From assembly GCA_038503075.1 (NCBI GenBank), contig JBCAML010000012.1:806001-870000 (forward strand): a stretch of DNA of 64,000 bases. Reading direction: 5' to 3'. The notes beneath the pieces were generated by a model that worked only from the letters and a program-made list of their open reading frames with translations, made no database searches and was not told the origin of the DNA. Source of the stretch: Gyromitra esculenta. Its lineage: Eukaryota; Ascomycota; Pezizomycetes; Pezizales; Discinaceae. Below, piece after piece: positions 23,279 through 35,177 of the stretch (position 1 is its first letter; every line of letters begins with the position of its first letter). Made by a program: the position numbers and the translations under genes.

Positions 23279-26200
23279 CTATAGCTTCTCGCCAGAAGAG
23301 TACTTATTCTTTTTCAGCCATGCTTTGATATCTTCGGCGTCCCTCTTGACCCACGCAGATTTTGCTCTAATTCCATCCAAGCTCTGCGCTAGACTCCTGT
23401 CAAAGCCCTTAAGGCTCTTGTTGTTAAAGAACTTTTCGATATCTTCAATCGCCTTTTCTGAGGTAAAGCCCCCAGTGCAAGTCAAAACGACACTTCCGAG
23501 CATCGACAATCCTGGAGGAAGCTTCCTAACGAGGAGATCCCAGTTAATTTGGGTCCAAATCCAGAGAGCCTCTGTTCCGGCGGCGTGGGATCGGAGGCCA
23601 CCAATGGGTTGGTAGATCTGTTTTAATTCCTATCAATAAATTTTCTCATATTTGAGAGTGGGACCGGCCTACATCTTGTTCTTTCACCTCTCCGTTGATG
23701 GCGAGGTCGAGGGTCTTCCTGATGTTCTCCTTATTCTCAGAGCGGCCCAATGAACGGAGTGCAACATTGCGTTCATCGCTATTACGTCCGTTCTTATAGG
23801 CATGATAAATAGTTTCCCACTGTAAAGAAAAATATCAGCGGTGTATTCCTGAAAAGAAGGAACTGAATGGCAAACCTCCTTCTCGCCGCTATTTTCACCG
23901 TACTGAAGCACAATGCTATAGACAGAACCACGAATATTGGGGTTAATAGCATCAAGGTCACCCTCAGAGAACTTCTTGAACATCTCTTTAGCAGCAGAAA
24001 CAACCCTCTCATCTCCACTGAAACCTGCCTGGGCAAAAGCCAGTGCCTTCAACTGCTGGAAAAGATCATCATCATCTTTCTTGAACTCCCAGCCGATTCT
24101 GTGAGCGAGTGGTGAGAACAAATCTCGTTGGAACCGCTTGAGTCCCTCTGTTTGATCCTTCGGCTCAAAGAGCCAAGCTGCCTTAATGCTAGAAATCCTT
24201 TGCGCAATTTCAGTCCAGACAATGTATTCTTTCTCATCCTTGAATCCGGCAAGCAGGTCCAAAAGGCCCGAAGTTTTCTGATAACCGCTCGTGGCAAGAG
24301 CACCTGCATCTCCGAGCAAACCTGCCTTGTCTTGTACGGAAAGAAGAGAAGATTCTTGCCCAAGTTTTGCTAAGCGCTCTTTCGTGTACAATGTGCGGTA
24401 GACACCAGTTTGGTCGGCATTAATCTTGAAGAAGTTGGTATCTTTCAACTTAAGAGTTGTTTCGCGCGTGTTGAATGTGAGATTTTCTTCAACCCCATCC
24501 TTGGTGCGAAGGCCAATGAAAATGGGCCAAAGTGTTTCATCTTCTTCAGGTTTAACATCGGCTGTTCTGAGATAGCGGTTCTGTGTGAGGTGAAGCTCGT
24601 TTCCTTCTTCCTTGACGGTGACTACAGGGTATCCAATTTTCTTGGTCCATGTAGCCATGTCGCTCTCAACATTTTTCCCGCTAGCATCACTGAGGGCAGC
24701 CCAAAGATCACCGGTCTTCGCAGGTTAGTATCCAGTTAACTTTCCGCGGGTAAGCTTTCTCACCTGGGTATTTCCAAAGGCATGCTTCTTCAGGTACCTC
24801 CTGATGCCTTCAAGAAAGATATCTTCACCGAGATACACTGAAATCATCCTTAGTACTGAGCTTCCCTTTAGATAAGAAATACTATCAAAGATCTGATTGA
24901 TCTCAGCAACTCTCTTGACCGGCACTTCGATAGGATGGCTACTCCTCAACCCATCCAAACTGAGTGCACCAGCCAAACTATCAGTGACATACGATTCCCA
25001 AACCTTCCATTGCGGGTAGAACTTGTTTGATGAATACCAACTCATCCAGGTAGCGAAGCCCTCGTTGAGCCATAACCCCTCCCAAAAGTCCATGGTAACC
25101 AAATTACCAAACCATTGATGTGCTAGCTCATGCTGTACGACTTCGGCAATTCTTTGTTTCCGATCAAGGGAGGCAGTTTTCTCATCATAGAGCAAATCAA
25201 CGACTCTATATGTGACTAATCCCCAATTCTCCATAGCACCAGCTGAAAAGTCTGGAATAGCAACCATATCCATTTTTGGTAGAGGATATGGAGAATCGAA
25301 GGTTTCCTCGTAGAACTGGAGAGTCCTGGCAGCTAATTCTGCGGAAAATACACCTTGTTTCTCATTTCCGGGGGTCGCGTATACTCGGATAGGAACGCGG
25401 AAATCATTATTCTCGACATATTTGAATTCGCCAACAATGAAAGCAAGGAGCTAAATCGCTTTGTTAGTTTATTGAAACTAAGATAAAGTAGGAAGGATTG
25501 ATCTTACATATGTCGACATCCTTGGGCTCTTATTGAAGGTAACCGCCTTCCTCCCACCACCGAGATCCTTTTCATGTTTAACATCCATGTTTGACAAACA
25601 AGTTAGGTGGTTGTCGGCAATCAAGGTCACCTCCCAGGTGGCTTTGAGGTCAGGTTGATCAAAACACGGGAGAGCCTAAGAATGAAGTATGAGACCCTTT
25701 TCTCCCCTTAATCTATAAAATTTCCCGGAGATGGATTCTTACCCTACGAGCATCAGTAGGCTCCATTTGAGTAGTTGCCATGTACTTGGTCTCCCCAGTT
25801 TCGTTCTTATAAGATGAGCGGTAGAAGCCTGCCGTTTTCAAGATGTCAGTCAATACGTAGTAGGTCAATTCGTTTGAGAAAGCATACCAGCCATGTTATC
25901 GTTTAGGATCCCTTTGTATTTGATGGTCAAAGTAGCTTTGGTACCAGCGGGAATGGTATCTTTGAAGATCCAAGTAGTAGTTTGAGTCTCATCGTCACGT
26001 TTGGTTTCGGTAGGCTTCTGAGTCTGCCCATCATACTCGACCTTGACCTCCTTCAACTCAAGTTCAAGGTCGTTAACAGCAATTGATGTGCTATCTTCCA
26101 CTACATCAAGGCTATATTCATCAAATACCACTTGTTAGTTTTGGTCATCTTCACTGAAGGGGAGTACCCAAGGTCATTCAACATACTCAATCTTCACTGT

Positions 26201-26569
26201 CCCCTCAAACGTAAATTTCTCAAGATCCGGCTCAAGCTCTAAATTGTAGTTTGTCGGTTTGACATTTTCCGGGAGCACCTCTCTCCCTTGCGTAATGTCA
26301 ATACCACCGGACGCGTCAAGATCGTGGTGTCGACACATTCTCTGGCACGAACAATTCCTAGCGAAGTTTCTTAGTTTTAATGGGGGATTTGCAACGAGTC
26401 GATTCCGTGATGATAGCAGAGAAGATTTATAAGTTGCAGAGAAGATGGACGACGGGGAAGGGCGAGCAGCGACTGAAGATATGGGTCGAAGCTTTAAGGT
26501 GCGGGGGTGGAGCGTTGGAAAGAGACGGGTGGATCGCGTGATCGACGTCCGGGCAAGGAAGGATCTCAT
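23279..26569 (-). CDS. M1-family zinc aminopeptidase, Aap1/Ape2 type
   Basis: Eight exons on the complement: 26187-26569, 25888-26111, 25743-25828, 25508-25675, 24774-25451, 23876-24715, 23673-23819 and 23279-23617; 954 residues, phases consistent. The exopeptidase motif GAMEN is at 358-362 and the gluzincin zinc site HELAHQW at 394-400 with the third ligand Glu 417 in LNEG. The C-terminal ERAP1-like helical domain is complete, ending [13 protein letters not shown]. By family it removes N-terminal residues from peptides. The first ~77 residues are rich in Arg/Ser and lack acidic residues ([17 protein letters not shown]), as in a mitochondrial presequence, while a second Met at 78 (MCRHHDLD) lies right before the conserved start [20 protein letters not shown]. 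This suggests mitochondrial and cytosolic forms. Yeast has two paralogues, AAP1 and APE2, so no symbol is assigned. Confidence 0.92.
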
Positions 26570-27792
26570 GGAGCTTTTGGAGTGCGTCTGGCTGAGCTGA
26601 GGGGGCTACTGTACAATACGTCTCGACGAGCGGGGAAATAATGTATGCAAGATCTTCGTCACTAAGTTACTTGAGGCGGGACTTGCGTAAGTTATCCATG
26701 TGGCGGTAAGTTACCCCGCTGTCCTATCTCCCCTCGGAGAATAGGTTACATGCTGGCAAGCATTGATCTGCGTCTTTGGGCTTTAACGAATTCAGTTCTC
26801 CCATTCCTATTCTCCCGTCGCAACAACAGCCCCAGATGAGAATACATGTGTTGTAATATCCCAGAAATCACTACTCTAGTCATTCAGAGACGGATGGTCC
26901 CGGCCGTGCTCTGGAAAGTATTCAGGTCTCCGTCTACTTAAACCCTGCATTCTCGGTGTAACACTGCACAACTTCAACTAATCATACATCATCACTCGGT
27001 AGAGATACGTGATTTATCGCTGGCTTCATAATACGTCTTGATATAGTCGTCCTGTACACGTATGCACAGTGTTGTCCGGAAAGTCTTGGCACCCTCGTCT
27101 CTAGTAAGCACAAGTTTCTGGCGGATTGGGGTGACGATTTACATAGAAGGTGGCCATAAAACTATTGGATGTTATTTGGTATGTCAGTATTCCCATAGTT
27201 TTCATCGCTTTCGGTTTGCTGTTCCCTAGCTTGATTTATAACTATTTTGTTTTCTATCAGTAGGCTGTGGGGTGCCAGGACTTTGCGGACGCGACTGTAC
27301 ATGTCACTCATAGGATTTGGGTTATTTGGCGGGCCCATCTAGGCTAGGATACACACTAGCGAAGGCATACGTACCTTCTCTGATTATTCAGGTCACTGTA
27401 TGTAGAGGAGAACATCTGCCCAAGGCCGATACCAATTTATTAAATAATTTAATCAAGTACTAGAGGGCTCTTCAGTGATGGATATAACTGACATTTTACT
27501 ACTAGGTCATAACGTTGTTGGCAGGCTCTTATTACTAGCCACATGTATATACCCTCTAAGTTCCACTATAAATGCTACAAAAAAAGATGCATGCAACGGA
27601 TGATATGAACATGTGGTGCTGCCTCGAGCTTTCAAATCTCGCAGAAATCTAATTGTGTGTCAAGCACGTTGACCTCGTAGCAGCTCGTGGGGCTTATCGG
27701 GGGTGTATAGAGAATATCGTACGGTGACATGTTCTTAACAATAGAGCATACTGGTTTGTCAATTAATTTCATGCTGCAGGTACTAGCCTAAA
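26570..27792. other. Gene-free interval with a MITE
   Basis: It holds the aminopeptidase promoter (left) and the DPH6 3' region (right). The one clear structure is the element at 27067-27297. No other conserved reading frame is seen. Confidence 0.55.
27067..27297. repeat. Tc1/mariner-like MITE, 231 bp
   Basis: The left end CAGTGTTGTCCGGAAAGTCT continues TGGCACCC; the right end on the opposite strand is CAGTCGCGTCCGCAAAGTCC continuing TGGCACCC. By hand, 23 of 29 positions agree. The right end is followed by TA; the left is preceded by CA, a one-base decay of TA. CAGT termini with GGCACCC and a TA target fit Tc1/mariner ends. The interior is T-rich without coding capacity. Confidence 0.6.
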
Positions 27793-30129
27793 CTACGGAC
27801 TGCACATCCTCACTACAACGCTCAATCCCACTTCCGTGCCGTTACAGTCCCAAACATTCTTGACGGGGATAACTTGAACCGTAACCTGAAGGTTTCGTTG
27901 ACCAGCAACTTCATCCCAGACTTTCGTAAAAACCCCAGCTGTGCCAGTGCTAACAGGAACATACACCATCATCGTGGCGGCCACAAATCCCATATCCTCG
28001 TTAGCTGCCGCTGCAACGACTTCCTTAACTAGCGCGCTAATATTCTTGATCTCTGATTCAGCATCGGGGGAAGAGAAAGAAAGCACTTTAATCCCGCCGC
28101 CGCCTGACTTTAACTGAATACGTCTTCCATCATTCCATCCTCCATACCACATACTCGAGGATGTCACTATTGTATCCGTAGATAACTCTGCACCTGTTTG
28201 AATACCCCATTTGTCTCGCGAAAATGTATCACGACCATCATCATTTTCGTCTTCGTGCTCCCGTCTCATCTTTTCCAGCCAAGTCGATTCTAATCCAATT
28301 CCTGCCCATTCAACCGCACACGTCCGCGGCAATTCCTCCACAGAAACTATAAGCAACGGCGGACGTGTTCCATCATCAGCGTCCTTTCCGTCTTGGCCTT
28401 GGCCCCGGTATTCGCCTTCACCTACACCCCGAAACCCTCGAAATCCACATTCGCCTTTCCATCCCTTCCACAGTTCCTTCCAGGCTTTTTGAACTGCGTT
28501 CAGACCATTTTCATCAACAACATACGCAACGCACCCTAAAATAGCTGTTGCCTCGACCGCCTGCGCAACTCGCCACATGTGCTGCAGCGATAGCACAGCC
28601 TGCTCTTCCACTTCTTGCCTAGAAGTACCAGTATTGACAACCTCCATACTCGCAGGCGCAAGCGGTACCATTCCTGCGAGGGCTATCCAGCCATCAACAG
28701 ATATAGACTGAGAATAAGGGCCAATATTTGCAGGGGCCCAGTATGACCGACCCTGAACATGCAGACCTTTTCTTCTTCCTTTCTCTTCTTCGGATTTGAT
28801 AGCTGGGAGATCGACGGTTACTGAGAGCATCACGTTTATGCCTGCCGGTAAGCCATTTCCAACCGAGACGCAGACACGGGATGGTGGATTTGGGGTCGTA
28901 AAGCTAGAGCTATAAGCTTTGTTAATTATAGCGAAGTATTTCATCGAACGAAGGAGGAGTGTGGTCGAAGTGATACGTGAGAAGTCAGTGTTATAAGTGC
29001 CGAGGACCTCCGAAAGAGTGGCCATGATGTTTTTCATTTCCTTGGATATATCTTCTGTAGGAAGTGGAGTAGATGTCAAATTGTTTATCCAGACCACCCT
29101 TCCAAGTTTCCTGATAGATCTGGATGGTATTTTATCACCACCGTCAAGTTCTATGATTTTTTGTGGGCGTTCCGGACCACCTTTCCCCTCGTTGTGCCTC
29201 TGGAGAGCTGCCAACATATCTTCGAACTCTTGATCCCAAAGGCTTGGCCTTTTTAGATCACTCACCCACTCTTTTTGCTCCCTCATCTTTCCCTCTCTTA
29301 TTATGAACTTTGCATTCAAGATTTTTGCATGTCCCACCCCGCCCCCACCATCCACAATCTCCCTCTCATTTTCCTCGACCTCGATCCTGCCCTTCCAGCA
29401 TGGTCCATCGACAACAATGGTTTCATACTCTCCTCCTTCGCCAGCAACATGCACTCCCCACTTCTTCTGTAGGCCTTCCAGAAGCCTCCTATTCTTCACA
29501 TCGGTCACATTCCTCCAAATCCACCTTTCTGCGTCCAGCCCCACTGCAGCAACCTTAACAATTCTGGCATCCAACCCAACAATATCCATTTCCTCTAATA
29601 TTTCTTCCTGTTTCCGTTGCCAAAGATATGACAGTGATGTGAGTCCTAGCCTCTCGCATACCGACTCAATTCGAGTGCGCTGGTAAGTTGATAATATGGC
29701 ACCTGTGGAAATAGCTTTAGCTGTTGGATGTCGCTCGAGGATGTGGCGTAATAATGGAACAAGATCTTCCGTCTCATCGCCATCATCGATATTCAGAGCC
29801 GAGAATCTATAAGAAAGATTCTGATCAACCGATGATCCAGTTATCGGATACCGGTACAACGGTAAATTGAGAGCATTCGGATAAAATGGAAGAAGCCCGT
29901 GGCCGACAGTCTGGTACATGAATGAGTCAAGCTCATCTTTAATTCCGTCTATCAATGAAGCAAAGGGTTTAGGAGTAATGGTCGGGAGATGGGTCGTGGT
30001 CTGTGACGGAAAATTTGGAATAGGCGGGTGGAGGTTTGCTAGCGCGACGATGCGGTGGCCGTTCGCGACGCAGTGAAGGAGGGAGAAGAAAGAGTCCTTT
30101 CCACCAGAGATGAGGGCTATCACGTCCAT
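27793..30129 (-). CDS. DPH6: Diphthine-ammonia ligase
   Basis: A single intronless frame of 778 residues from the ATG at 30129. The N-terminus MDVIALISGGKDSFFSLLHC carries the ATP-pyrophosphatase P-loop SGGKDS at 8-13, and GEGGEYETIVVDGP further on is the second family signature, completing the N-type ATP-PPase domain (about 1-260). Two YjgF/RidA-like domains follow (roughly 330-480, containing WAPANIGPYSQSISVDGWIA, and roughly 520-770), the three-domain layout of yeast Dph6 (685 residues) and other fungal orthologues. By family it performs the last step of diphthamide synthesis in the cytosol, amidating diphthine on elongation factor 2 with ATP and ammonium. The frame is open 20 codons upstream but without an ATG. 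It is downstream of, and on the same strand as, DPH4. Confidence 0.93.
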   Translation of the reverse strand: MDVIALISGGKDSFFSLLHCVANGHRIVALANLHPPIPNFPSQTTTHLPTITPKPFASLIDGIKDELDSFMYQTVGHGLLPFYPNALNLPLYRYPITGSSVDQNLSYRFSALNIDDGDETEDLVPLLRHILERHPTAKAISTGAILSTYQRTRIESVCERLGLTSLSYLWQRKQEEILEEMDIVGLDARIVKVAAVGLDAERWIWRNVTDVKNRRLLEGLQKKWGVHVAGEGGEYETIVVDGPCWKGRIEVEENEREIVDGGGGVGHAKILNAKFIIREGKMREQKEWVSDLKRPSLWDQEFEDMLAALQRHNEGKGGPERPQKIIELDGGDKIPSRSIRKLGRVVWINNLTSTPLPTEDISKEMKNIMATLSEVLGTYNTDFSRITSTTLLLRSMKYFAIINKAYSSSFTTPNPPSRVCVSVGNGLPAGINVMLSVTVDLPAIKSEEEKGRRKGLHVQGRSYWAPANIGPYSQSISVDGWIALAGMVPLAPASMEVVNTGTSRQEVEEQAVLSLQHMWRVAQAVEATAILGCVAYVVDENGLNAVQKAWKELWKGWKGECGFRGFRGVGEGEYRGQGQDGKDADDGTRPPLLIVSVEELPRTCAVEWAGIGLESTWLEKMRREHEDENDDGRDTFSRDKWGIQTGAELSTDTIVTSSSMWYGGWNDGRRIQLKSGGGGIKVLSFSSPDAESEIKNISALVKEVVAAAANEDMGFVAATMMVYVPVSTGTAGVFTKVWDEVAGQRNLQVTVQVIPVKNVWDCNGTEVGLSVVVRMCSP

Positions 30130-31123
30130 GATGCTCCCAGAAAGAAAGAAACTTTGTAGGAGCTTTAGTGGCTTGATACGTCCCCCCAAACGCTAGTTAG
30201 CGGTCACGCCCGAAAATTCGCAGTTCAATGAGATTTTATATTTGCTTCAAAATACACAAAAATTTGCGCTTGTAAGCAACAATACATTCTTAAATGGAAA
30301 GGGAAAAAAATAGGTTTCCCGCTTTTCTATGGCCACAATTCCACGGAAAAGACAACAGCAGCCTCAAACATACGGGTTTCGATCTTGCAAGATTGAAGAA
30401 AAACTTCGTTCATAGAACCGAACTCCAACCGACCCTAGAGAAAGGATATCGCTTGGAGAACTAACTTGCGCTTTGTGCACTGCACTAGCATGTGCAAGAA
30501 TAAATCGAATTGAAAAGTGAGGGCTCGGAGAGAAAAAGCCTTACATCCTGATCTTTATTGGGTAAATTATGTGACAGAATAGGATGAAATACCCTTGGTG
30601 TTAACGCTCCTCGGGAAAAACCACCCGGCGAAACCCTTTGATATTGGTTGTTGTTGGAAGTTGTGGGGTGGGGAGGAGGGGACGAAGGAAAACTTTGGTT
30701 TATGGTTGAATGATGTGGGTTAGGGCTCACCCTCTTGGCGGCATCAATATCACGTGAACGGAGGTCTGTTTTCGATCCCCTATTACAGATCTCGGTCCCT
30801 CCCAGAGCACTTGAATCTTACCGCTGGTTTATTCTCTATGCTATGCTTTCTAGCTTGGTTTATGTCTTCAGCTAGAGTCGAATATCAAGAGCTATTAGCA
30901 ATGGTAATCCATGCGAAGTGATTAAAATTTTCTGTGGAAGTCTATCCCATATAATCCTCTAAAATGCAACTGTCTCCTCTGCTGTATAAGATATAAAACT
31001 CCGATGGGATCCGAAAAGGCATGCTGCGGATTATAAACGGAATGGGGGAGAATGATGGAGGTTCCGGATATGAGCCAATACTCATCAGACCCAATAAGCT
31101 ATGCTCCCCTATATGATCTATAT
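30130..31123. other. Intergenic region between DPH4 and DPH6
   Basis: It must hold the DPH6 promoter and DPH4 3' end. An open stretch on the minus strand at 30485-30730 (81 codons, His/Pro/Ser-rich start) has no recognised domain and is not called. Confidence 0.5.
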
Positions 31124-31630
31124 TCATGACTTCCTTTCTTCCTCTTTCTTGTCTGCCTCCACGTCATCCTCATATATAACCTCGTACCCTACTTTAAGCC
31201 ATAGGCTACACCCACAACACCCCACCACATCATCCCCAGCCATCATATCCTCCTCGGTAATCACGAATCCTTCTTCTTCCCCACATCTACAGGCTCTCGT
31301 CCACCGCTCCCTCTCTTCGTCATAATCAAAGTCGTCCAGATCTACAGTCTGCAGCACCTTCTCCTCGCTGACGACAATAGAAGCTGGGGCCGCAATATGT
31401 TTTTCATATTCTTTGCAGAGCTGCGGCGTCGAGAGGGTCGTGTATGCAGTAGTTATTTGATCGACTGTAAACTGTGGTTTGGTATCGGATGGGGTTGACG
31501 ATTGCTTGTCAGGGTGATGGAGAAGAAGGGCGCGGTGATAAGCTTTTCTCAGAAGCGTGGGAGCAAGCGGGATACCTGAAGGAACGGAAAGTATCTCGTA
31601 ACATGTTGGCGAGTTATGAGCTTGTGTCAT
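31124..31630 (-). CDS. DPH4: Diphthamide biosynthesis protein 4, J-domain plus CSL zinc finger
   Basis: An intronless 168-residue protein. The N-terminal J domain starts CYEILSVPSGI and contains the HPD tripeptide at 39-41 (LLLHHPDKQS) and an ITTAYTTLSTP helix. The C-terminal half has an acidic DLDDFDYDEERERWTRACRC segment with CRCG and CCGCSLWLKVGY, the four cysteines and CS-W-KV pattern of the DPH-type (CSL) zinc finger. Length and domain order match yeast Dph4/Jjj3 (172 residues). By family it is a J-protein, binds iron or zinc, and supports the Dph1-Dph2 radical enzyme in the first step of diphthamide synthesis. The C-terminal tail is Lys/Glu-rich. The ATG at 31630 is followed closely upstream by a TACATGTA palindrome at 31690. 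Confidence 0.93.
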   Translation of the reverse strand: MTQAHNSPTCYEILSVPSGIPLAPTLLRKAYHRALLLHHPDKQSSTPSDTKPQFTVDQITTAYTTLSTPQLCKEYEKHIAAPASIVVSEEKVLQTVDLDDFDYDEERERWTRACRCGEEEGFVITEEDMMAGDDVVGCCGCSLWLKVGYEVIYEDDVEADKKEEERKS

Positions 31631-32319
31631 TGTCTTGAGGGTGAGTTGCGCGGTGTCTTAACTTACGGTGAGATTTTTCGTGCAGCGCCTACATGTAGTT
31701 AGCCCTAACCCTAAGTATCAAGTAGTACATGTACCCACAAGTAATTGTAAATACACAGAGGATCACAACAAAATACACAGTAAAATCCCTACCAAATGGG
31801 CTCGAGAAATACAGAACAAATAAGCTAAGGTACCCCAAGTGATTGAGAGCTCAGGGTCCGGTATAGATAGCTTGTAGAAAATACGATGTCGCTCAAGAAA
31901 CAGAAACTTTGAGGGTAGGACTCGGATCTGGACAATATATGTTCCAATTCGTAATCTGCATGTAGTTGAACTTACGTGTATGCATAACTACATGTAGAGA
32001 TAACAATCGATTCAAGAAATAAAAAAGCAACAGTGAAATGAGAACTAGGAACTCTAAAACGTTCAATTTTATTAGGTTCTCGTGTCACATAAAATTTCCA
32101 TCTCATTAGTTCCGACAGCATACATGCATTTAATTAATAAATTCGCTCCGCCCAATCAAGCCCGACGACGATGGAAGGTATGATAGAGGTAGAGTGCGTA
32201 ACCAGAAAAAAAAAACACCTCCCAAATTTAAAAAATCGTCTTTGAGCAAAAACCGCATACCATACGTACGATCAGACTAACTGGTGGCATAGCCGTTATC
32301 ACTGTCGTCTCTACAGTTC

Positions 32320-32860
32320 GCGGTAAAGCATCAGGTAAAGCATCAAGTTAAAGCATCAAGTTACCTCCAGGTATTTGTATGGGAAAAGCATCAGTTAAAG
32401 CATCAGGTAATGTGTAGTTAGGGAAAAAGGATGCTTTTCCATTACACATTAACCTGATACCTTTCCCATAAAAAAGATCCTAGCTAAATACTCGATTTCA
32501 AAACTTCAATAGAAATAACTCAGTCAGGAAGCGAACCTGGTAGGGCTACCCCACATGTGGGAACCCTTAACTCTTACACTATCAACTTCTATGGGTTTTT
32601 ATAAAACAGGTAGTTATAACCAATTGTTTTGATGGGAAAGACATCAGGAAAGACATCAGGATAATGTGTATGTGGCAAAGGCATCAGGGAAAAGCATCGG
32701 GAAAAGCATCAGGTTAATGTGTATTTCGGGTTTTGTGTGGCTAATGTGTCTAGGAATAGCATCATGGAAATGTGTATGTTGGAAAAGCATCAGGTTAAAG
32801 CATCAGCAAAAGCATTTATTTATGCCTTTACCATTCATTCTTGTGGGTAATGTGTCAATT
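32320..32860. repeat. Interspersed GCATCAGG / TGTGTA repeat field
   Basis: I count about 13 direct copies of GCATCAGG or one-base variants, often as AAAGCATCAGGTTAA, and about six copies of AATGTGTA or close variants, in two clusters (32325-32415 and 32640-32860). Near 32428-32470 the same words occur inverted (GGATGCTTTTCC, ATTACACATTAACCTGATAC). The tRNA-like unit sits between the clusters. Spacing is irregular, so this is not a simple tandem array. Confidence 0.65.
32521..32600 (-). mobile_element. tRNA-derived SINE-like unit with pol III boxes A and B
   Basis: On the minus strand, TAGTGTAAGAG (32571-32581) fits the A-box consensus TRGYNNANNNG and GGTTCGCTTCC (32527-32537) fits the B box with one mismatch, at tRNA-like spacing. 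The B box forms a T-arm (CAGG-TTCGCTT-CCTG), and CCCACATGTGGG lies where an anticodon arm would be. No acceptor stem pairs, so it is not a working tRNA gene. A decayed SINE head is the best reading; chance resemblance is possible. Confidence 0.35.
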
Positions 32861-34737
32861 GATGCATTACCACGCTCCGTAGAGCGTATCCAGATCCTCT
32901 GTTTACAGGTCATAGTAACTATGGTCAAACCAATTTTCTTCCGTCCAGCGCTTCGCCGAGAAATTTCATCCTTTATGTCTGGCATGAAGGTTATGTACTA
33001 TAGGGTTCTGTATATGGGCATTGAATTATTTTGGAGAACCATATGTATACCTACAACTACACACAAAATCTATAGTAAATTAGCCGAGTGTCATAGCACC
33101 AACAGAGTCATGATCAGCAAGGTAAATAATAATCTTATACGTATGCGTCTACGGCAGCAGCAAGCTTCTGGGTTGTGACTCATGGGCCGGGTACGAGACT
33201 AGATAAACTGCAGCATATCCACCCCACACATCCTACTGTCCCCGCCTTAGAGTCTCTTTAGAAAGTATATCTTTTCTAGAGCACAATTTTTTAGTAACTA
33301 TAATACCGCAAGGGGGGGGTGTAACTGCATGTCATTTTAGAAAGAAAATTTTCTCTTTTTCATTTTTTCACTTTTTCATCAGTGTTTCTTAACGACAAGG
33401 GAAATGAATCCAGAGGGTACGAGTGCTCGATTTATCTCTTTTTCTCATATCGTAAGGAGGGCGAGTAATTTATACCCAGAGTACTAGCTCTTGATATTGA
33501 TGTTAGCCTAGCTTCTCATCTCTGTACCACTCCGAGCTCCTTCATTTTTATCACTCGTTACTATAATGCCCCCCTGCGCGATGAGCCCAAAACTTTGCCA
33601 GAACTAACGCATCATCTTCCGAACTCTCTAGGACGCGGGTCAAAGAGATGAGTATCAGTTATGTTGTTGCATTAAAAAATAAGGCACAGTGTACCGGCAA
33701 CCATATTAACATCATACCTATTCGGATACCACATAAAACAACCTGAAAATGCATGTTCTAGGTCGGGATCTGTGTTTAACTAGATCTAGCTATATCAAAT
33801 TACTGATCGGTTAGTCTGATACCCTTGTTTTCTGGTTCTTGATGATGTATCTGAGTACCCGTTTAACCGGGAATGATCTCCGACGGAAGCAAACGCATGC
33901 AGTCACAGTCACGGAAGCAATATGCAGTATACTGCCAAGAAAGCCTATTTTCTCGATCAACTAGAGATTTGCCTGCAGTATCGAGATGTCCCATCGATAT
34001 TATAAACTTCCTTGTAAAACGTAAGCCCGGGTTTTGGAGCCTGTGGCTACCGACGCACATGGAAGCAATTTTTTCGTCCCTACAGCCAAATCAGCCAAAT
34101 CACCGTCGCTCATCTCCAGGAGGGCTACAATTAGCTCATACAATTCCCTTCAGCTGGCCCTAGAAATTTTTGATAAGTGATGCCATGCTTCTTAGCTGAA
34201 CTACAGAAACTGTAAATACCTCGAACTCCAAAAGTCCTCTTGCCAGACAACATTCGATTATGTATTTACCGAATGGATATAATAACGGTAATTTAGGTAT
34301 ACCAACCCGCCAAGAGTGGTTTCCGCCAAAATATTCTCATCCTGTCGACACTCAAGTCTGTCTTGGCGCCGGTTATCCTGCCATTAACTACATGTTGTCG
34401 CGTGATAGATTCGGGCGTCGGCAACATGAGTATACTACTAAATAATAAGCTCCTAGCTTGTGCCACGATTGTACTACCTCCTCCTCGATCATTGTCAATC
34501 TCTAAAACTCGCCGATCCAGCCACAGCTCTGAGAACTAGGACTGTGGTAATGTCTAAAAGGCCCTCTTAAAGTCATGGAGTCTCTACTCTGGGTACTCTT
34601 CGCAAATTTTTGCTCATGGATCTTCCAATCTCGTCGACATACTATTGATGGAGCAAAAGTCCATGGAGCCTATCAATGCCAGTGTTTAGTGCTTGGAAAC
34701 TGAGGATGATCATACGAGTGATAGAAGTTTGGGAAAA

Positions 34738-34767
34738 GTGACGGTGACGGTGACGGTGACGGTGACG
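34738..34767. repeat. Hexanucleotide microsatellite (GTGACG)5
   Basis: Five perfect tandem copies of GTGACG, ending in a GTGGTGG variant. Intergenic. Confidence 0.9.
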
Positions 34768-35177
34768 GTGGTGGTATGGCGGTTGCAGTTGTATGGCGGC
34801 CTTAGATGTCCCAGCAGCAATTACCATCTACACAAAATCCTAGATTAGCACAGTGGACAGGAAATAATCGATATACCAACAGCGTAGGAGGAAACACACA
34901 TGCAATTATAATACAATGCCAGACTGAGGCCTATTCTGAGGAGCTCCTAGCTAAAATCGTACTTAGAGCTAGCGCTTGCTACCATGATTTGTATGCTAGA
35001 AACAAGTTGCATTAGTGCTGGCCTTAATAATTTATTATACCTTTCAATTTGCTGCTTTAAAATCAAGCCTGAAAACTAAGATATATCGCCCAGCTGCGGC
35101 CGGGTACTATAATATATAATCATTGTCCATGCTGCTGTTAATGACACCACGGGAAGCTCGGCCCTAGGATGCAAATA

